A stretch of DNA of 64,000 nucleotides from Cardinalis cardinalis (lineage: Eukaryota > Chordata > Aves > Passeriformes > Cardinalidae), in the NCBI GenBank assembly GCA_014549065.1, contig JACDOX010000109.1, positions 354,195-418,194 on the forward strand, read 5' to 3'. A program made the position numbers and the translations under genes. Under the pieces are notes generated by a model. The model was not told the origin of the DNA and ran no database searches. It was given only the letters and a program-made list of their open reading frames with translations. The number at the start of each line of letters is the position of its first letter. Position 1 is the first letter of the stretch. This document shows, one piece after another, positions 13,535 to 23,729 of this stretch.

Positions 13535-14475
13535 ATATGATTTGTAATTGCAATATTTTCATTACCGTCTCTTAGTTCTTTGCACACTAATGTCAAGAGC
13601 TTTGTCTTTGTAGTGTTATTGGCATTTTTCATCATATTCATGAAGTGTGGGTCAATTTTCTTCAAAAGGCTCACTTCGCCAACTTGCCACAAAGACAGAC
13701 AGTAATAAATTCTACTAGTGCACAGCGAAGGCTTCGTAGCTGCAAGCAACAATAAAAAGCAATGAGCTGGGTGTCACTAAGTAACTCCAGTTTACACTGC
13801 ATTTTCTTCTTTTATTGAAAACTCAGAATATGAATTTATTAATGAACACACAGGCCTACTTTGAAGGGGTGTGGGGGGGGCCCGAGTCAATTTATTTGGT
13901 ATTCACACAGTGTGTGCCTACATTGTATTGTTTCATCATTTTATGGCCAGGCACAGCTTGTTAGGCTGTGGCCCTCCAGAAAAAAGCAGGCTCATATAGC
14001 AACACCTTGACGTAGATGTACAGCTGCTTTCACTGTGGCTGTCTCACCTTTAGCCCCGTCTGTCTACTGCCGGCTTTCATTTTCCGCATTCATACATCAA
14101 TAAGCTTTGCATGCTGACACCTAATTTTGCAGGCTACTTTGGTTATGGAGGCCATGTTTTGCATATCACTACCCACCCCCTTCTGACATCTACTGCCTTT
14201 AAAGAGGGAGAGAATAGAGAGAGCACGAAAGAGGGATTCTTTTCTTCTCAGCCTAATCAGAGATTTCTTTATATTTGTCAAAAGCAGATCTGCCAAATCA
14301 ACTTTAATTGATTCTTCCACAGTTCTCATGTATGATTTTTGAAGGACTGGGCTTGTGTTCCAAGACACAGTGTTGTGTTTCAAACAAATATGAGGTTTCT
14401 ACAGTAAATCAAATTTGGATGCCAATTAGTTAGCATTTTCCATTCCAATTAAATTTGAGACCTTTCTGATTTTGA
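13535..14475. promoter_or_regulatory. candidate conserved non-coding block
   Basis: A sharp change from GC-rich sequence to AT-rich, repeat-free sequence occurs at about 13.53 kb. The block contains many homeodomain-type words (TAATTG near 13543, AATTAA near 14445-14455, CCTAATTTTG near 14120) and isolated CpGs in AT context around 13676 and 13729. Minus-strand frames at 13447-13752 and 14090-14383 have no recognisable domain. The texture suggests regulatory rather than coding sequence; conservation is not tested here. Confidence 0.35.
13873..13880. repeat. G8 homopolymer
   Basis: A run of eight G followed by CCC. It is a short simple repeat inside the AT-rich block and a possible source of assembly error. 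Confidence 0.8.
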
Positions 14476-14479
14476 AAGA

Positions 14480-14538
14480 CTTGTGTGTCTATGCCTGTGT
14501 GCATGTACTGATGTGCGTGTGCCTATCTCTATCTATTC
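14480..14538. repeat. TG-rich imperfect microsatellite
   Basis: An interrupted TG/CA-type tract (TGTGTGTCT, CTGTGTGCATGT, ATGTGCGTGTGCC) followed by CTATCTCTATCTAT. It is a degenerate simple repeat. Confidence 0.7.
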
Positions 14539-14539
14539 T

Positions 14540-15695
14540 GGAGCAGCAGAAAGATATANACATATAAAATATTTAATGTGCTCTCGGTGGTCTAATAAGC
14601 AGGGAGGGGTTAGAGCCACCCATTTAAATACACATTTTGGAGGAATTATTTTTTTTTCACCCTGTTTATTTCACAAGGGCTTACCAGCCCATTCTAACCT
14701 GTTATGTGACACCACAAAGGTTTTTACTTTCTCAGTCAGGTGGCTAATGTCATTATATCGTTGACAACTCATAAAATGTTATAATCTAATAGGGCTTTCC
14801 CTCCCCACACACACAGAGTGAAAGCTCATTGTAGCAAAGAAAGGATTAGGGGCAAAAAGCAAGATTAATGTTTAAAAAAATGGAAGCAGGCTGAGTCCAG
14901 ATAGAATACTGTAGCTTAAAAACAAATGTAATTTGAATATTAAAATGTGTCTTGATCTNCCTAGATTTACTCTAAATAAACCCAGCATACAATACAAGGG
15001 ATTTCCTGCTGGATATTGAATGTTTCAAGCAAAGTCTATATATTTGGGTTGAATCAATTTTTAAATNAATTCCTCCTTTTATGACTAAAAATCAGTTTTT
15101 AGGCACACTCNGAATGGAGAGACTAAGACTGAATCCCACACTACCAGGATGGGAAGGAAACAAAAGCTTGCTTAGATTAGCTGGAACTCTCAAATGCAAT
15201 CACAAACAACCATCAAACTATCCTGGACAATATTTGTGCTATGGACAAGGAATCTTCCCAGCACCCATGGGTCTGGCAGGCACACAAGGGACAAACCTCT
15301 CACCAATAAGTTTTATCCTCTTGGGTCCCCAGAAGGACCTCAGGCCAGCCCAGCTCCAGCAGACATCAGGAGCAGGCAAATCCATTTCCATTCATTTCCA
15401 AGGACTCTAAACCGCAGCAGTGAGGAATTCACCCTCAGCAAAATTCAGGTGGGAACAAGCACACGCCTGCATTTCTTCGGGAAAGAGATTAATTAGTTTC
15501 TTCCTCTTATAAAACATAAATAAAGGAACAAAGACCTGAGCTTGAAGAGGTGAGAAAATCCAGGCACACTTGGCCAGCAGGGAACAGCAATAATCTTCAG
15601 GTAGTTTGGCGCTAGAACGGCGTGTTTTGTATTCTCTCCTGCTACACACAACCACTGGCTACGCCACCAAAAGCAGTAAAATGAGGAATTATGAN
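14540..15695. other. non-coding stretch, no gene seen
   Basis: Mixed to AT-rich sequence with N bases and no supported gene. Overlapping frames of about 100 codons at 15081-15410 and 15194-15496 occupy different frames on the same strand, which argues that they are chance. Confidence 0.55.
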
Positions 15696-15699
15696 GGCT

Positions 15700-15835
15700 A
15701 TTGAGCACCATTCACATATTCACAGTGTCGCATCCGATGTCAATTAGCGAGCCTGTTTCCATAATTGTTATACAAGGGGAAAATCTACGGTGTTAAACAG
15801 CTCTTGAGTTCACGTTGCTGGATGGGCTTTGTTTG
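15700..15835. promoter_or_regulatory. small candidate conserved element
   Basis: A short repeat-free segment with retained CpGs in AT context (GTCGCATCCGATG, TAGCGAGCC) next to a homeodomain-type CAATTAGC word near 15742-15750. Retained CpGs beside TAAT-type words are suggestive of a regulatory element. This is inference. Confidence 0.25.
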
Positions 15836-17555
15836 GTGGAGTGTTTAGTGCACATCAAGTAAAATCCATGGGAAATCTGCCTGGCACGAGACCTTTGAGG
15901 GATTTGTGTTGGGAGAGTTTTTATATTCGGTCTAATATGTGTGGTGTAGGCTACATTTTTAAAGCCAGCTTCTCTTCCTACCTGGGTAAAACCAGGCCTT
16001 GTGGGTGGGGAAGCTGCAGATNTGCTGAGATTTTTATCTGAATGAATGGGCAGGTTGAGGAGGAAGATTGCAGAGGACTAGGCAAACATTTTGTAACTCT
16101 CAAACCAAAAATGTCTCAAGCCTTTTGTCTAAAATCTCTTGGACTCTGACATTTAGTTNTCAGCTTGCATAAAAACAAAAGGATTCAATATTGAAATGGA
16201 ACTAATGTTGAACATCAAACTGGTCTTTTAAAGGTTTAGGGGTTTTTAACTCTTTTTTTTAAAAAAAAAAGTCTAAAATTTAATGCTTTGTTCAGCTGAT
16301 GATCAATTTTTCTTCTACATTTCAAGGTCTGCAATAACCCACCAAATCCTCTACTTATCTCCCATTGTGCTGACTTCTGTAAAAAATGTGGCCCTTCAAG
16401 CTACAAAATGATAGAGGAAAATCAGACAACACANAATAAAGTCTATAAAATCATGAACAGTATAGGGAAAGCAAACAGAACATTATTTCTCACAGCATAA
16501 GAACCAGGGCACACCCAATCATGAGGCAGCAGGGTTAAAACAGCCATANGAAACATTTTGCAAAGAATAACTAAATTATGCAACTTAGCGCACAGCAGGT
16601 AGAAGAGACCAGGAATACAAATGGATTGTAAACACCATTAGACAAATTTATAGGAGAGTTCCATGGAGCACAATGATCCTGCATGGCCTGTGGATTGGGA
16701 CCCTACCTGGATAGGGCTTGGGAATGGAGAGGTCCCTGTCCAGGTACCTCCATCCTGACAACAAGACGGTGATGCCAGGGGCTGTAACATCACCCTGACA
16801 GTGTGAATTGCTCGTGGCATGTCCTTCTGCCTGGAGATGGTAAAGGAAATGGCCAAAAGAAGGCTGCTGGNCCAAGTTTGGAACCTCCAAACCCCAAGGG
16901 AATCACTGCACTGCCAAGTGCATGCCGAGCCCTTGATCCAGACCACACGTGTAGCAAAAACAATGGCCCTGATGAGTGATTATGTGCCTTTGTCTGGAAA
17001 GCCTCCCACCAAGGTGCACTCGTGTGTCTGGTGTGCAACAGGGCTGTGGATTAAGCTCTTTGTGTGTTTGTCACTTTGGGGGTATTTAATTGCAGGGTAA
17101 GTAGAAAAAGGGAAAATTAAAAGAGGGCCACAGGCTGGTTTGAGAGTGGTGGCAAGAGGTGCCCTGTTCAGCAACAGGAGCAGGCACAGGGAGACAAGAT
17201 GGGCACATAAATGTGGCTGACATGAGCTGTCTTTAACCACTGGCAAAGACCAGAGCAGAAGTTTTCAACCATTTCTTGATTTATGGACCCTTACACTTCC
17301 AACGGAGAGGTGATCACCTGTAACAGTGAATTAAAGCCTCCTGACAATAGGTTTTTTTCTGCTGCCTTTCTGGCACCCTTTAGGAAGGTGGCTCAGAGAC
17401 CNTCTGGGACATCCAGCCCCACTGGAAACCTCCTGGCATAGGAATGAGCAAAGGGACAGGGATAGGCAGTGTCCAGCCTTGGGGGTTAGATTTGCCATCC
17501 CATCTCCATTTCCTGTCTAACTGTGGAAGAAGAATAATTTTTAAAAGTCCTCATT
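15836..17555. other. non-coding stretch, no gene seen
   Basis: Mixed composition. Three minus-strand frames around 16638-17038 overlap one another and cross the same N, with no recognisable domain. A T8-A10 run at about 16253-16270 is the only simple repeat of note. Confidence 0.55.
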
Positions 17556-17560
17556 ATCCT

Positions 17561-17680
17561 TCATAGTTTTAAGGCTAAAAAGGACTATTAGATCATTTAT
17601 TCTGACCTTTTACATCTACAGGCCATCACACTTCCTCCAGTTTACGAGTACCTCCATAAAATAAGAGCCCATATTAATTT
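17561..17680 (-). repeat. old CR1-type LINE 3'-end remnant
   Basis: On the plus strand the segment reads TCATAGTTTTAAGGCTAAAA, then AAGGACTATTAGATCAT, then TCTGACCTTTTACATC and CAGGCCATCACACTTC. This tracks the reverse complement of a common sauropsid CR1-family 3' end ('TCATAG..TTTAAGGCC.GAAGGGACC..AGATCATCTAGTCTGACC..AGGCCA..ACTTC'). It is strongly diverged, so it is an old copy. The boundary at the 17680 side is approximate. Confidence 0.6.
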
Positions 17681-17999
17681 CAATCACCACTGAGGGAAAT
17701 AAACCTGCTCCAGTCAGGAAAGGATCTCTCTGAGGTTCNCCACTGTTCACACTCTCACCATTCACATCCTTTCTAATTACTGTACTATTTTCCCTCTGTA
17801 TATCCATGAATGCATTGTTAAAATACCGAGAACAGGAGCTTAAATTACAGNGGCACCCCATTCTGGCCACATTTTACACAGTAAAAAGGATTCCCAATGG
17901 AAAGACTTGGACAGCCTAGCCAGACAAGGTAAATAAAAGCACCCACAAAAAAAAATTTAAAAGGGAGAAATCCCTGTTCTCCGCAGGCCTCATAAGCCC

Positions 18000-18122
18000 A
18001 AGGAGATTAAACGACTGGTGAAAAGTCACCCCAAAGTTTGTGGCAGAGATGGAGCTGAAACCTACTTTCTCCAGTCAAATCCAGAGTTTTAATCACCAGA
18101 ACACCCTTCCTCTCCCTTCATT
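18000..18122 (+). repeat. MIR/CORE-SINE-like copy
   Basis: The segment contains AAGGAGATTAAACGACTGG, AAAAGTCACCCCAAAGTTTG, TGGCAGAGATGGAGCTGAAA and a TTTTAATCACCAGAACACCC end. That order matches the 3' half of MIR-type SINEs ('aggttaagtgacttg..aaggtcac..gtggcagagctgggattgaa..ctttaaccactagacca'). It lies about 320 bp downstream of the old CR1 remnant. Confidence 0.65.
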
Positions 18123-18314
18123 GCTTTCATTTATCATTTCAGGCTAGGCAGACTACATCGAAATGATGGCTTTGTGAAGCATAGAAACACAGTTTTACGG
18201 GCAATAAACAATAAATATGAACCTGAGAGACATCTCCAGGAAACCTCCATACACCAAAAAGGAGTCAGTCCCTTTTTCCCATTTTTCCCCCCCTCCAGAA
18301 GATGGCCAAACCCC

Positions 18315-18620
18315 TTTCCCTTGCCCTCCTGCCCGCAGCCCTTTGGCGGGCTGAGCGCGGTGCCAGCGCCAGGTCCCCTGCCCGGCGCGGTGGCTGCGGG
18401 ATGGCAGCGAGCTCCCCAGCTCCCTGCCAAGATGACAAAGTCCTGGCTGGCTCAGCCGCCGCCTCTGCCAGCCTGCCGGGGGATCGGCCGTGCCGTTCCA
18501 TTTAAGCGCTGCTCACTAATTATGAGCTGCGGGCCCGGCATTCAGGGCGCAGACAATGGGATCAGCCAGGCACCGCTCCGCGGGCGGGGGCGCACCGCGC
18601 TCGGCACGGGCTCCTGCTTC
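18315..18620. promoter_or_regulatory. CpG island without an associated gene in the window
   Basis: This 300-bp segment is strongly GC-rich and CpG-dense (CCGCC, GGCGCGG, GCGGGCGGGGGCGCACCGCGC and many isolated CGs), unlike anything else in the window. Near 18515 the AT-rich word CTAATTATGAGC interrupts it, flanked by GCTCA and TGAGC half-sites. A SOX-type ACAATGG word lies at 18553-18559, and a TATATAAAA word lies about 50 bp after the island near 18665. In vertebrates such islands mark promoters or enhancers in the germline. Reading frames here are composition artefacts. No gene can be attached. Confidence 0.65.
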
Positions 18621-18624
18621 ATTA

Positions 18625-20865
18625 TGGTGCACTGGAACCGGTCCTGGAGAGGAGAACTGAAAAGTATATAAAATTCTGATTCATAACCATAAGGGCTTTC
18701 TTTTNTTGTTGTTGTTTATTTTGTTTGTTTGGTGGTGCTGTGGGTTCCCTCCCACAGGAACCCAAATGTTCTTCCTCTAACACCANAACCTGCACAAACT
18801 TTAAAAATCCCCAAGAGAACATATTTTGGTTTACAGGACTACTCCTCAATAACAATGAATTATGCAGAGTTGAGCCCAAAACCTGTTTCTGGATCCAGAT
18901 AGAGACTTTGAGGGATGGTGGATGATCCTGTTTCATGGCACCCCTGAGAAAGACATAAACCTCTCCCCAGGCTGGAAGGGCTCTGTTGTGGACTGATGTC
19001 CAGGCTTCAAAGTTTCAGGCCCCTGCTTGGTACTACACTTTGCTTTGAGTAAAGGCTGAACTCCTGTGGTATCTGTGTTACCTCCTTTCCCAAGGGATTT
19101 GTGCAAGGAAGGCTTGTCTTTATCTCCTCTGGCATTTGTGTCTCGCTGGCTCTGTTGCTTTTGAACTGCTGAACTGCACACTGGACAAGGATTGCTGTGA
19201 GAGTGGCTCCATGCTCATTCAGAAATTCGGTGCATCTTAGCAACACTTAAGGTGATTTTCCAGGATGTTTCCTTTTTTCTAACAGCATATTGATTAATGN
19301 ATTTCCATTTCAGAGAGCCATTGTGACAATTTTGCACAAAANAGTAAGAGGAGGGGAAAAAAATTAATCAGGGTCATCTGAAAACAATGTTTCATCCTGG
19401 AAAAGCTTTTTTTCAACGTCACAGACTCCTTCATTAGGCTCTCTGAGGACACACCTCAGACAGGAGCCGGAGCCTCTCTTCCCATAGTTTTGCCAGCAGT
19501 GGAAACACATGATTTGCATTAGGGACAGGGGACAGCATCCTGTGGCCTCCCCCAGGGGTTCAGTGTTGAGGAAGCAGCATCCCCACCGTGGGCTGAGCGG
19601 CACCCCGGGGAGGCAGCAGCTCCTCTGTAATACAGAGCGTGTGAGCAGGGGCTATCATGAGCAGGGATAAGGAAAAACACATGCTGGAGCAGGTGCCAGG
19701 GCAAGGATTAGAGAAAACGTGCTGCTGTGTCTCACAGAGCAAGAGCGCGTCAGGGTCTGCAAGCGAGCGCAGCCCTTTGGTGTGGGAGCCTCGTGCTGCA
19801 CCTGCAATGAAGCCCTTCCTGCAAATGGAGACATCAGAAGGAGATGACATTCCCCAGGGGACGGCAAAATGTTATGTGAATCACACCCGACTCCACTCAG
19901 AAACATCTCTCTTAGGTCTGAGTGGAATTCTATACCAAAGGCATATATTTTTACATTAGGATCTCTTTTTCTTTCACTTTCAATACCTTGGAAGTGCTTT
20001 TTCACTAAGCAGTTATTAAAAAGAAAGAAGATGTAGTCTTGTACCTGAGTAGCATTTCTCCCCCAATCTTTCTCAGTTTAACCAGATGACAATCCCTCCT
20101 CTTCCTCCTCAAGCCTTCCAGTTTTGAGCCTTGACACATTTTGACCGAGTCCCCAATGCTTCTGACNCTCCACTTTGCTCCCACATGGACCAGCATGCAG
20201 CAGAGACCCCCAACTCACACAGGCTTCCTGCTCACCTCTCTCCCAAGGCTCTGCTGGGAGGAGGAAAGAGCCCCCNAAAATGACAGTAGGAATTGTTGAT
20301 TCCTTTTCAGGCTCCACCAGGCTCTTAGAGCCACAATTCCTCACATCCATCTGTGGCAAGGCATTGTGGGGTATTGTGTTTGACTCTCAACAAACTGTGT
20401 TGCTAGGACNACGTTTATTATGATACATAATGTGAATAAAGGATGAAACTGTACACAGCGTGCTGATTTGCTATAACTGTCATCTGTGATGATAGTCTCT
20501 AGTTTATACCTCAAATGAATTTTGCATGGATGGTACCGATGCTACCGAGTGCTGCAGAGGTGTATTTTACAAAGCTGCCTGGGCCTGGCATGAAGATCAT
20601 GCCACTTTAAACAGCGAATCTGTTATTGTGATGTTTGTGAGAGGAGAACAAGTGGGAAAGTCACTTTCAAGTGCAGCTCAGTGCTCTTTTAATGAGGAAT
20701 GGGGTCTTCTTCAGAGTCAGCCAACTACTGAGGAGGAGCTGACACCCTTAGTAGTCAACATCCTCAAAACAGCTGACAGCTCCAGATAAATCAGTTTGTG
20801 TACTTCCTCCCCTTCTCATATCACCTGCGGTGACAGGAAAGCACTAATTTCCTTTGAGAGGGAGA
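18625..20865. other. non-coding stretch, no gene seen
   Basis: Mixed composition, with several 80-116 codon frames on both strands around 19.36-20.0 kb overlapping each other. None has a recognisable domain. A TTTATTTTG/TTTG-rich patch follows the CpG island at about 18705-18735. Confidence 0.55.
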
Positions 20866-20870
20866 GAGAT

Positions 20871-20888
20871 GGATGCACGCGTGCATCC
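20871..20888. repeat. 18-bp perfect palindrome
   Basis: GGATGCACGCGTGCATCC equals its own reverse complement. The central 14 bp alternate purine and pyrimidine and include CACGCGTG, which favours Z-form or cruciform DNA. An N immediately follows at 20889. It could be a dimeric protein site or a chance palindrome. Confidence 0.85.
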
Positions 20889-20889
20889 N

Positions 20890-22360
20890 GGGCATGTTGA
20901 TCCTTCAGTGTAAAATTAACAAAAACAGAGGCCAGGGAGAGCTGGGAATAGGCACAGCACTTTGTCAAGAGGAAGACTCTGCTGTGGTGTGGCCCCATAT
21001 TCATCATTTGGTAATTTATAAACGTGCATACAGCAGAGTCAGGTCGCACCAGCCCCTGGAAGGAGCAGCTGCGACAAACGGAGTGTGTTTGGTCACCCGA
21101 CTGCCCCGGTCACAGCCATAATCCTCCTCCACACAGCACAGGGCTGCACACCCAGGGGGCCAGCACAGTGTGTGTGACATCAGTGGCACTGGGGCACTGT
21201 GCTGGGTCCTGCAGCTGGACACAGCCCAGCCCTGCATGTGCAGCCACCTCAGAGGAGTTCTCNGACACTCGCTACCCTTGGAGAGCACCATCCCAGTGAG
21301 AGCAAAAGCAAATCCTGTTTAGTTGATTATTCCAAAGGGAAAGGTGCTGAAATGCTGCTGCTGCAGATGATAGCCCCAGTGCCACACCTGAAGAGCCTGG
21401 GGCCTGCAGCACCCTTTGGGGTTGATCAGGAGGCACTCACTTGTTTATCAGTCACTGGCAATCGATGGGGAGTTAAGTACTGCCTGCACCCTCTTGCACG
21501 GACNATCCTCACCACACACTTCCTGAATTCATTACTCTGACGCTGCCACAAGGCTGAATGATGTTGTAAAAATTAGACACTCCAGGTTTTGAAAAGCAGN
21601 GCACCCTCCTTGGAAAGGAACACACGCAGAAAACTCCTCAGAAAAAAACATTGAGGGATCTCTCCCGGAAGGCCACGCAGCTCACAGCTCTCCCCTGGGC
21701 CCAGAGGCCTCTGGTGGCAGTGTGAGCAGGGCTGGCTGCCACTCGCTTTGTGCCATTACCTCTGAGAGTCAGCTCATCCCACCCTCTTCACTGAGCTGCC
21801 ACGTTTCCAGAGACAGGCTCTGACACGAGCTCAAACAAGGCAGAAACAAGAGACACCCAACCTGTTTACAGGGAATGAACCACTCACTGTGACCCTGTTC
21901 CAGGGAGGATCTGCCCCAAAACCCAGACATGCACTGTCCAGGCCTGACAAGAGGCTGTCTCCCCTGCCTCTGCTCAATGCACACGGTATTTCAGCTGGAT
22001 TTGAGAACCCCTCTCCTGCACAAGGACCTTTCAATGAAAANAAAAAAATAAGAAGGAAAAACCAATCAAACCAGACTTTAAAAATGTAGAGGAGGATCTG
22101 AGTTTCTAAGGTCTCAATTTCTGCCTTCCTAAGCTGACAGTAACCTCAGGGTTGCCTTGATGCATTGGGTTACGTTAGTTAAATCACTGACCATCCCATC
22201 ACTCAGGAAACGGGACACGACTGGCGTGCTCAGATGAGACAAGTCACAGCAAAAATATCTAAAAGGGGGGATTTGCCTGACAACCATTTTAAAAACACTT
22301 GNAGGTTTAGATTTTAAAATAAATTCGTATCACTGTATATGCAAACACAGAACTATAAAT
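20890..22360. other. non-coding stretch, no gene seen
   Basis: GC-richer sequence with CAG/CTG/CACAG words and several N bases. Frames near 21016-21540 overlap on both strands with no domain. No transposon is recognised. Confidence 0.55.
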
Positions 22361-22365
22361 ATATC

Positions 22366-22401
22366 TATACATGCATGCACGTGTGCACACACACATGTAT
22401 A
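22366..22401. repeat. 36-bp alternating purine-pyrimidine tract
   Basis: Every step from 22366 to 22401 alternates pyrimidine and purine, passing through TATACATGCATGCACGTG and CACACACATGTATA. It includes the perfect 10-bp palindrome GTGTGCACAC at 22381-22390. Such tracts can adopt left-handed Z-DNA under supercoiling and are microsatellite-like. Confidence 0.85.
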
Positions 22402-22739
22402 ATGACATACATATGCTCCAGTGGTTTTCCAGCTAAACTGCTGCCATGTGTTGTACATTATCCCAGGGCACCGAGCAGAAAGGCTGAAACCTACCTCTGG
22501 GGCAGGGCATTTTGAAGCCAATTTTTNCCGGACTAGAACTCCACAAAGTCCCTCTGTGCACAGGCCCTGCTGCCCACAGCCCAAGCTCAGCAGCACAGAG
22601 CCCCACAAAACCAACANGGACATTCTGGTCACCCCTGAGGTTGCCCAGTAAGCGCTAATTCCTGCTTGGGTGGTGCAGAAATGCACCTCTCTGAGCAGAA
22701 GGACTTGCTTCCATTGCAGTCTCATAGAATCTGGGTTGT

Positions 22740-23485
22740 TTCTCCCTTGCACCATTGAGTGTTTCAGTGGAAAAGCTCTTTTGTGTGTAAATAACTATTA
22801 GGTGCTATTTTTTTATAAGCAAAGAAAATTCATAAAATAAAGCAGACAGAATTCATTTATATGAAAAATAGAGGGATTAAACACAGCCAATAAATTACAA
22901 TAAACTGTCCACAGTGAACAATGCTACCAGATGACCATAATGGAGATCCACTGCTCTTGTGCTTTTATTAAAAGAACAAAGCACTGCAATTAAATGTAAA
23001 ATCCGGTAATATGTCATCGTACCTTAAGCATCCTTTTCTCATTCATTGAACACCGTCCTCTGATTTAATTGAAGCCCCTGGTCCCTTTGAGACAGCAATA
23101 GTCCTTACTCTAGGCCAAGTTTAGCATTTCATTATTTAGTAATCTGAGATGGAGTCATGCTATTGACTCTCAAGCAATCCTCTTTGCTTCTTGTAACAAA
23201 AAGGATGCCCACAGAAATAATTGATACCACATTCTACTCTCTAGTAAATCGTCCCTCAGTGGATTGTGAAAAGAGGTTTTTGATTTAGACTTAAGAATAA
23301 CAAAAGTTGGGTATATTTTTCACTGATGACCCCCATATGACACGTCCATAACCCCTTTCACAGCAGGAATGTTGGCCTAAAGGCATTTTAGCAGCTAAAA
23401 TGAGTGACTAGAGGCTTTCCAGGTTTTGTTATATATATTCGGTATATAAGTGATGCCTTCGTAGAGGAAAGTCATTTTTTTCTAT
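22740..23485. promoter_or_regulatory. candidate conserved non-coding block
   Basis: About 750 bp of AT-rich, repeat-free sequence with no sizeable reading frame. It includes CCATAATGGAG near 22935, ATCCGGTAAT near 23001, CATCGTACC near 23016, GATTTAATTG near 23063 and CATTATTTAGTAATC near 23130. Rare CpGs are kept in AT context. This is among the better enhancer-like blocks by texture; conservation is not demonstrated. Confidence 0.4.
23443..23450 (+). promoter_or_regulatory. TATA-box-like word
   Basis: TATATAAG at this position matches the TATA consensus, preceded by ATATATATTCGG. An initiator-like TCATTTT lies about 30 bp downstream near 23472, and a consensus 5' splice-site word CAGGTGAGT occurs at 23668-23676. 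Each of these is common by chance in AT-rich DNA, so the promoter call is weak. Confidence 0.15.
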
Positions 23486-23662
23486 AGAACAACTCACTGT
23501 AGACCTGATCCGGGCAAGAGCTGACACTTCCCNGCCTGGCATCAGGCAGCCATCGGTGCTTAGCACCTCGTAAAGGCAATCAGCAACTTGCAGATTCATT
23601 GCAGCTCCGCAGGCTGGAAACGGGCTGGAGCAGCACGGGCTGTTTTCTCTGGGAGGTGAAAC

Positions 23663-23726
23663 AACCCAGGTGAGTCAGGGACCAGATCCAAAATAACCCA
23701 GGTGAGTCAGGGACTGGATCTGACAT
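23663..23726. repeat. 32-bp tandem duplication with two AP-1 words
   Basis: Two adjacent 32-bp units begin AACCCAGGTGAGTCAGGGAC at 23663 and 23695. The first 20 bp are identical, and the tails diverge (CAGATCCAAAAT versus TGGATCTGACAT). Each unit carries a TGAGTCA AP-1/TRE word (23671-23677 and 23703-23709) and a CAGGTGAGT 5' splice-site-like word. The duplication therefore doubles a potential bZIP binding site. Confidence 0.85.
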
Positions 23727-23729
23727 GAG

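Noticed and set aside
18174..18671. 165-codon frame across the CpG island
   Set aside because: Proline/arginine/alanine-rich translation reflects GC composition; equally long frames occur on the opposite strand.
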